Below are positions 60,699 through 64,000 of a stretch of DNA of 64,000 nt, piece by piece. The translations under genes and the position numbers were made by a program. Origin of the DNA: Arsenophonus sp048493715 (GTDB lineage: Bacteria; Pseudomonadota; Gammaproteobacteria; Enterobacterales; Enterobacteriaceae); assembly GCA_048493715.1 (NCBI GenBank), contig JBGDCZ010000006.1, positions 1 through 64,000 of the forward strand. The letters are read 5' to 3'. The notes beneath the pieces were generated by a model, which did not search any database, was not told where the DNA came from, and saw only the letters and a list, made by a program, of their open reading frames with translations. Each line of letters opens with the position of its first letter. Positions within the stretch are counted from its first letter, which is position 1.

Positions 60699-60845
60699 CA
60701 ATCATTTATTTATTTCACATAGAGAGTCGATGATCATTAACGATTCTCTGTGTTACTACCATTATCATTTCCACGCACGCCATCTTCATTCTTCATTCTG
60801 AGTAGCAGAAATATTATTTTCTGACTCTCCTTGTGATGAAGATGT

Positions 60846-62699
60846 TCAAATAGGATTACTACTATCATTATCATCCCAGCCAACTGGAGCTCTAACTGGA
60901 CGACGATTCATTAAATCATCTATTTGAGGGGCGTCAATGGTTTCATATTTCATTAACGCGTCCTTCATAGCATGAAGAATATCCATATGGTCATGCAAAA
61001 TCTGACGAGCACGTTTATAGTTACGATCAATAATGGCTTTGATCTCTTCGTCAATAACACGCGCAGTTTCGTCAGACATATGATTAGCTTTAGCAACCGA
61101 ACGACCAAGGAACACTTCACCTTCTTCTTCGGCATAGAGCAATGGCCCTAATTTCTCAGAAAAACCCCATTGCGTTACCATATTACGAGCAAGATTAGTT
61201 GCTATTTTAATATCGTTTGATGCCCCAGTAGATACCTTTTCTGAACCGTAAATAATTTCTTCCGCTAATCTGCCACCATAAAGTGTTGAAATTTGGCTTT
61301 CTAGCTTTTGACGACTCGCACCAATCTGATCACCTTCTGGCAAGAAGAATGTAACACCTAATGCACGACCACGAGGGATAATCGTCACTTTATGAACAGG
61401 ATCATGCTCTGGAACAATACGTCCAATAATCGCATGACCCGCCTCATGATAAGCAGTAGATTCTTTCTGTTCTTCTGTCATGACCATAGAACGACGCTCA
61501 GCACCCATCATGATCTTGTCTTTAGCCTTTTCAAATTCCACCATAGTGACAACACGCTTATTTCCCCGTGCCGCAAAAAGGGCGGCTTCATTAACTAAGT
61601 TAGCTAAATCAGCACCAGAAAAACCTGGTGTGCCTCGTGCCAAAACTGAAGCATCAACACTCGGATCTAACGGTACACGGCGCATATGAACTTTCAAAAT
61701 TTGCTCACGACCACGTACATCAGGTAGACCAACCACCACTTGCCGATCAAAACGTCCAGGACGTAATAATGCTGGATCTAAGACATCTGGCCGGTTGGTT
61801 GCTGCAATAACAATAATACCTTCATTACCTTCAAATCCATCCATCTCTACCAACATTTGGTTAAGAGTTTGTTCACGCTCATCGTGTCCTCCTCCCAAAC
61901 CTGCACCACGTTGACGACCAACAGCATCTATTTCGTCGATAAAGATGATACAAGGAGCAGCTTTCTTTGCCTGTTCAAACATATCACGAACACGAGAAGC
62001 GCCAACCCCAACGAACATTTCTACAAAGTCTGAACCAGAGATAGTAAAAAAAGGAACCTTTGCTTCCCCAGCAATCGCTTTAGCTAATAAAGTCTTACCC
62101 GTTCCCGGTGGACCTACCATCAAAATTCCCTTAGGAATTTTACCACCTAATTTTTGAAAACGGCCCGGTTCGCGCAAATATTCAACTAGCTCACCAACTT
62201 CTTCTTTCGCTTCATCACAACCAGCAACATCAGCAAAAGTTGTTTTAATTTGATCTTCTGTCAGCATGCGAGCCTTACTCTTACCAAAGGACATAGCACC
62301 TTTGCCACCTCCCCCCTGCATCTGACGCATGAAAAAGATCCAAACCCCAATCAGCAATAACATTGGGAACCAGGAAATGAAAATAGTTGCTAAGAAACTT
62401 TGCTCTTGAGGTGGTTCACCAATAACGGTGACATGTCTTTCAAGTAAGGTATCCAACAATCTTGGATCCTCTCTAACTGGAATATAAGTCGTATAACGAC
62501 TGTTATCCGTTTTCTTAACATTTATTTCACGATCAGAAATCCGCACTTCACGTATCTGATCCTGAGTTAACTCATTCATAAAGGTAGAATAATCCACCCT
62601 GCGACTATTCGAATCGCTAGGACCAAAACTCTGGAATAGAGACATCAGGACTACCGCAATGACTACCCAGAGAATCAGGTTTTTCGCCATGTCACTCAA
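60846..62699 (-). CDS. ftsH: FtsH, membrane AAA+ zinc protease (short C-terminal tail)
   Basis: FtsH degrades membrane and soluble proteins, including LpxC. Through LpxC it balances lipopolysaccharide synthesis. Two N-terminal helices flank a periplasmic domain. The AAA module has Walker A GPPGTGKT and FIDEIDAVGRQRG. The protease domain has HEAGH. The product has 617 residues (647 in E. coli). TGA cuts it after WDDNDSSNPI, inside the variable polar tail. After the stop the frame continues for 19 tail-like codons to another stop, so the tail was probably longer once. The catalytic parts are complete. Confidence 0.98.
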   Translation of the reverse strand: MSDMAKNLILWVVIAVVLMSLFQSFGPSDSNSRRVDYSTFMNELTQDQIREVRISDREINVKKTDNSRYTTYIPVREDPRLLDTLLERHVTVIGEPPQEQSFLATIFISWFPMLLLIGVWIFFMRQMQGGGGKGAMSFGKSKARMLTEDQIKTTFADVAGCDEAKEEVGELVEYLREPGRFQKLGGKIPKGILMVGPPGTGKTLLAKAIAGEAKVPFFTISGSDFVEMFVGVGASRVRDMFEQAKKAAPCIIFIDEIDAVGRQRGAGLGGGHDEREQTLNQMLVEMDGFEGNEGIIVIAATNRPDVLDPALLRPGRFDRQVVVGLPDVRGREQILKVHMRRVPLDPSVDASVLARGTPGFSGADLANLVNEAALFAARGNKRVVTMVEFEKAKDKIMMGAERRSMVMTEEQKESTAYHEAGHAIIGRIVPEHDPVHKVTIIPRGRALGVTFFLPEGDQIGASRQKLESQISTLYGGRLAEEIIYGSEKVSTGASNDIKIATNLARNMVTQWGFSEKLGPLLYAEEEGEVFLGRSVAKANHMSDETARVIDEEIKAIIDRNYKRARQILHDHMDILHAMKDALMKYETIDAPQIDDLMNRRPVRAPVGWDDNDSSNPI

Positions 62700-62749
62700 G
62701 GGATGAACCTCTTCATTACAACTATGTTAAATAAATAACGTACAGGGTA

Positions 62750-63379
62750 CTATATTTTACGTCCTGTCGCTACAATGTACACTTCACGTGAACGTGCTCG
62801 TGAAGCATCTGGTTTACGAATTTTAACTTTCAAAAATAGAGAGCGAATTTCCTTCAGATATTCATCAAAGCCTTCTCCCTGAAATACTTTAACCATAAAA
62901 CTTCCCCCGGAAGCCAGCACGTCACGACACATATCTAACGCTAGCTCAACCAGATACATGGATCGAGGAATATCGACCGCAGGTGCCCCACTCATATTGG
63001 GAGCCATATCTGACATAACAACCTGGACTTTTTTATCACCAACACGTTCAAGCAATGCCTTTAATATCTGCTTATCTCGAAAATCTCCTTGCAAGAAATC
63101 AACACCAACGATGGGATCCATTAGTAATAAATCACATGCAACAACTCGACCCGTCTGGCCAACTTTATTAGCTGCATATTGAGACCAACCACCGGGCGCT
63201 GCCCCCAAATCAACAACGGTCATACCAGGTTTAAATATTTTATCACTCTGCTGGATCTCATCCAATTTAAACCATGCACGTGAGCGAAACCCTTTTTTTT
63301 GTGCTTGAAGAACATATTTATCACTAAAATGTTCCTGCAACCAACGACTAGAGCTTGCCGAACGCTTTTTATTACCCAT
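62750..63379 (-). CDS. rlmE: RlmE (FtsJ), 23S rRNA Um2552 2'-O-methyltransferase
   Basis: RlmE methylates U2552 in the A-loop late in 50S assembly. The 209-residue product (208 in E. coli) has the SAM motif VVDLGAAPGGWSQYAA, the catalytic K-D-K-E set (K in ARAWFKLDEI, D in VMSDMAPNMSG, K in GSFMVKVFQG, E in SREVYIVATG) and the expected N-terminus SRWLQEHFSDKYV. It lies 50 bases upstream of ftsH in the rlmE-ftsH operon. Confidence 0.98.
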   Translation of the reverse strand: MGNKKRSASSSRWLQEHFSDKYVLQAQKKGFRSRAWFKLDEIQQSDKIFKPGMTVVDLGAAPGGWSQYAANKVGQTGRVVACDLLLMDPIVGVDFLQGDFRDKQILKALLERVGDKKVQVVMSDMAPNMSGAPAVDIPRSMYLVELALDMCRDVLASGGSFMVKVFQGEGFDEYLKEIRSLFLKVKIRKPDASRARSREVYIVATGRKI

Positions 63380-63513
63380 TATTTTTCCAACTATACTTAT
63401 AAAATAACATCTATCTTTGCCATTTTCGATATACCAAAATCATAGAATTTATGGTTATAACTAAAAGATGGCGGTAGAATCTACCGTTTTCAATCCCACT
63501 TAAGCAAAAAACA

Positions 63514-63849
63514 ATGACTCTTAATAAAAAGCAAATACAATATCTAAAAAGCCTTGCCCATCATCTAAACCCTATTGTAATTATAGGTAAAAATGGCTTA
63601 ACTGAATGTGTTTTAGCTGAAATCGAACAATCCTTATCACACCATTAGCTTATGAAAATCAAAATTGCTAGCGAAGATCGTGAGACCAAAGACTTGATAG
63701 CTAGTACCATTGTGCAAGAAACCCATGCTATCAACGTGCAAATTATTGGTAAAATCTTGATACTCTATCGTCCTTCTGAAACACACAAGATCATTTTACC
63801 AAATAAGTCCTATACATTTATACAAAAATGCCATCTCATCGCAGGGTAA
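63514..63849 (+). pseudogene. yhbY: yhbY with one in-frame stop, CRM-domain pre-50S binding protein
   Basis: YhbY is a small RNA-binding protein associated with pre-50S ribosomes. One frame reads MTLNKKQIQYLKSLAHHLNPIVIIGKNGLTECVLAEIEQSLSHH, then TAG where E. coli has Glu, then LMKIKIASEDRETKDLIASTIVQETHAINVQIIGKILILYRP. No frameshift is present. The conserved GxNG loop lies before the stop. An ATG six bases after the start of the TAG could restart translation of the C-terminal half. The C-terminus is about 14 residues longer than in E. coli. It diverges from rlmE, as in E. coli. Confidence 0.9.
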
Positions 63850-63872
63850 AAAAGGCCATATCGGCCTCTTTT
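63850..63872. terminator. Bidirectional terminator between yhbY and greA
   Basis: AGGCC/GGCCT with loop ATATC, flanked by A-rich and T-rich runs on the two sides, lies between the convergent yhbY and greA ends. It can serve both. Confidence 0.8.
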
Positions 63873-63924
63873 ACTTTAAATTAACTCAAGGATATAACGC
63901 TTTAATAGAAAATGAAAATCGAAA

Positions 63925-64000
63925 TCAAATATATTCCACTTTCAAGATTTCATACTCAACTTCACCACCTGGTGTAGAAATGACTACCACATCATCCATC
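63925..64000 (-). CDS. greA: GreA, transcript cleavage factor (C-terminal end only)
   Basis: Only the last 24 codons are in the window. They read MDDVVVISTPGGEVEYEILKVEYI, matching the GreA C-terminus (DDVVVINTPGGEVEYEVIKVEYI in E. coli). GreA rescues backtracked RNA polymerase. Its place next to yhbY is as in E. coli. Whether the rest is intact cannot be seen. Confidence 0.93.
   Translation of the reverse strand, partial: MDDVVVISTPGGEVEYEILKVEYI

Overview
The window looks like part of the chromosome of a gammaproteobacterial insect-associated symbiont in early to middle genome decay. Protein sequences are enterobacterial throughout. Gene order follows Escherichia coli in several blocks (lptG-lptF/pepA-holC-valS, pyrL-pyrBI-ridA, nrdD-nrdG, yhbP to ubiV, deaD-nlpI-pnp-rpsO-truB-rbfA-infB-nusA-rimP-metY, leuU-secG-glmM-folP-ftsH-rlmE-yhbY-greA). 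The DNA is AT-rich and about half of the recognisable genes are broken. An Arsenophonus-like member of the Morganellaceae is my best guess. That is inference: no rRNA or species marker is present.

Region 1 (1-1900): a wrecked hsdM (type I DNA methyltransferase) and a tRNA-Leu(CAA) gene whose 3' end carries a 21-bp tandem duplication. This tRNA is a classic integration site.

Region 2 (1900-19700): a complete-looking but dead SPI-1 type (Inv-Mxi-Spa family) type III secretion locus. The prgHIJK-orgAB-like genes (sctD, F, I, J, K, L) run leftward. The invF-invG-...-spaS-sicA-sipBCD-like genes run rightward. Nearly every gene has in-frame stops or frameshifts. A deletion fused the start of the gatekeeper gene (sctW) to the middle of the ATPase gene (sctN) and removed the export gate sctV. 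Only the needle gene sctF, the translocator sctB and an unidentified 101-residue ORF keep open frames.

Region 3 (19880-31990): a dead ampH, then intact core genes: lptG/lptF, pepA, holC, valS, rraB (with an unusual internal duplication), and pyrBI with leader peptide and attenuator, then ridA.

Region 4 (32000-45240): mostly dead metabolism. It includes the anaerobic ribonucleotide reductase operon nrdDG (its pair of NrdR-box-like sites still readable), yhbQ, yhbS, yhbT, the oxygen-independent ubiquinone hydroxylation genes ubiU and ubiV, an HlyD plus two-permease ABC exporter, and the pyruvate-sensing pair btsS/btsR. Only yhbP looks intact.

Region 5 (45240-64000, leftward): a nearly intact information-processing block. 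It covers RNA decay and cold-shock helicase (deaD, nlpI, pnp), ribosome and translation factors (rpsO, truB, rbfA, infB, nusA, rimP), tRNA-fMet and tRNA-Leu(GAG), secG, glmM, folP, ftsH and rlmE. A yhbY with one stop codon and the end of greA follow. Intact and dead genes are sharply partitioned: essential translation, envelope and pyrimidine functions remain, while host-interaction, anaerobic and accessory genes have decayed.
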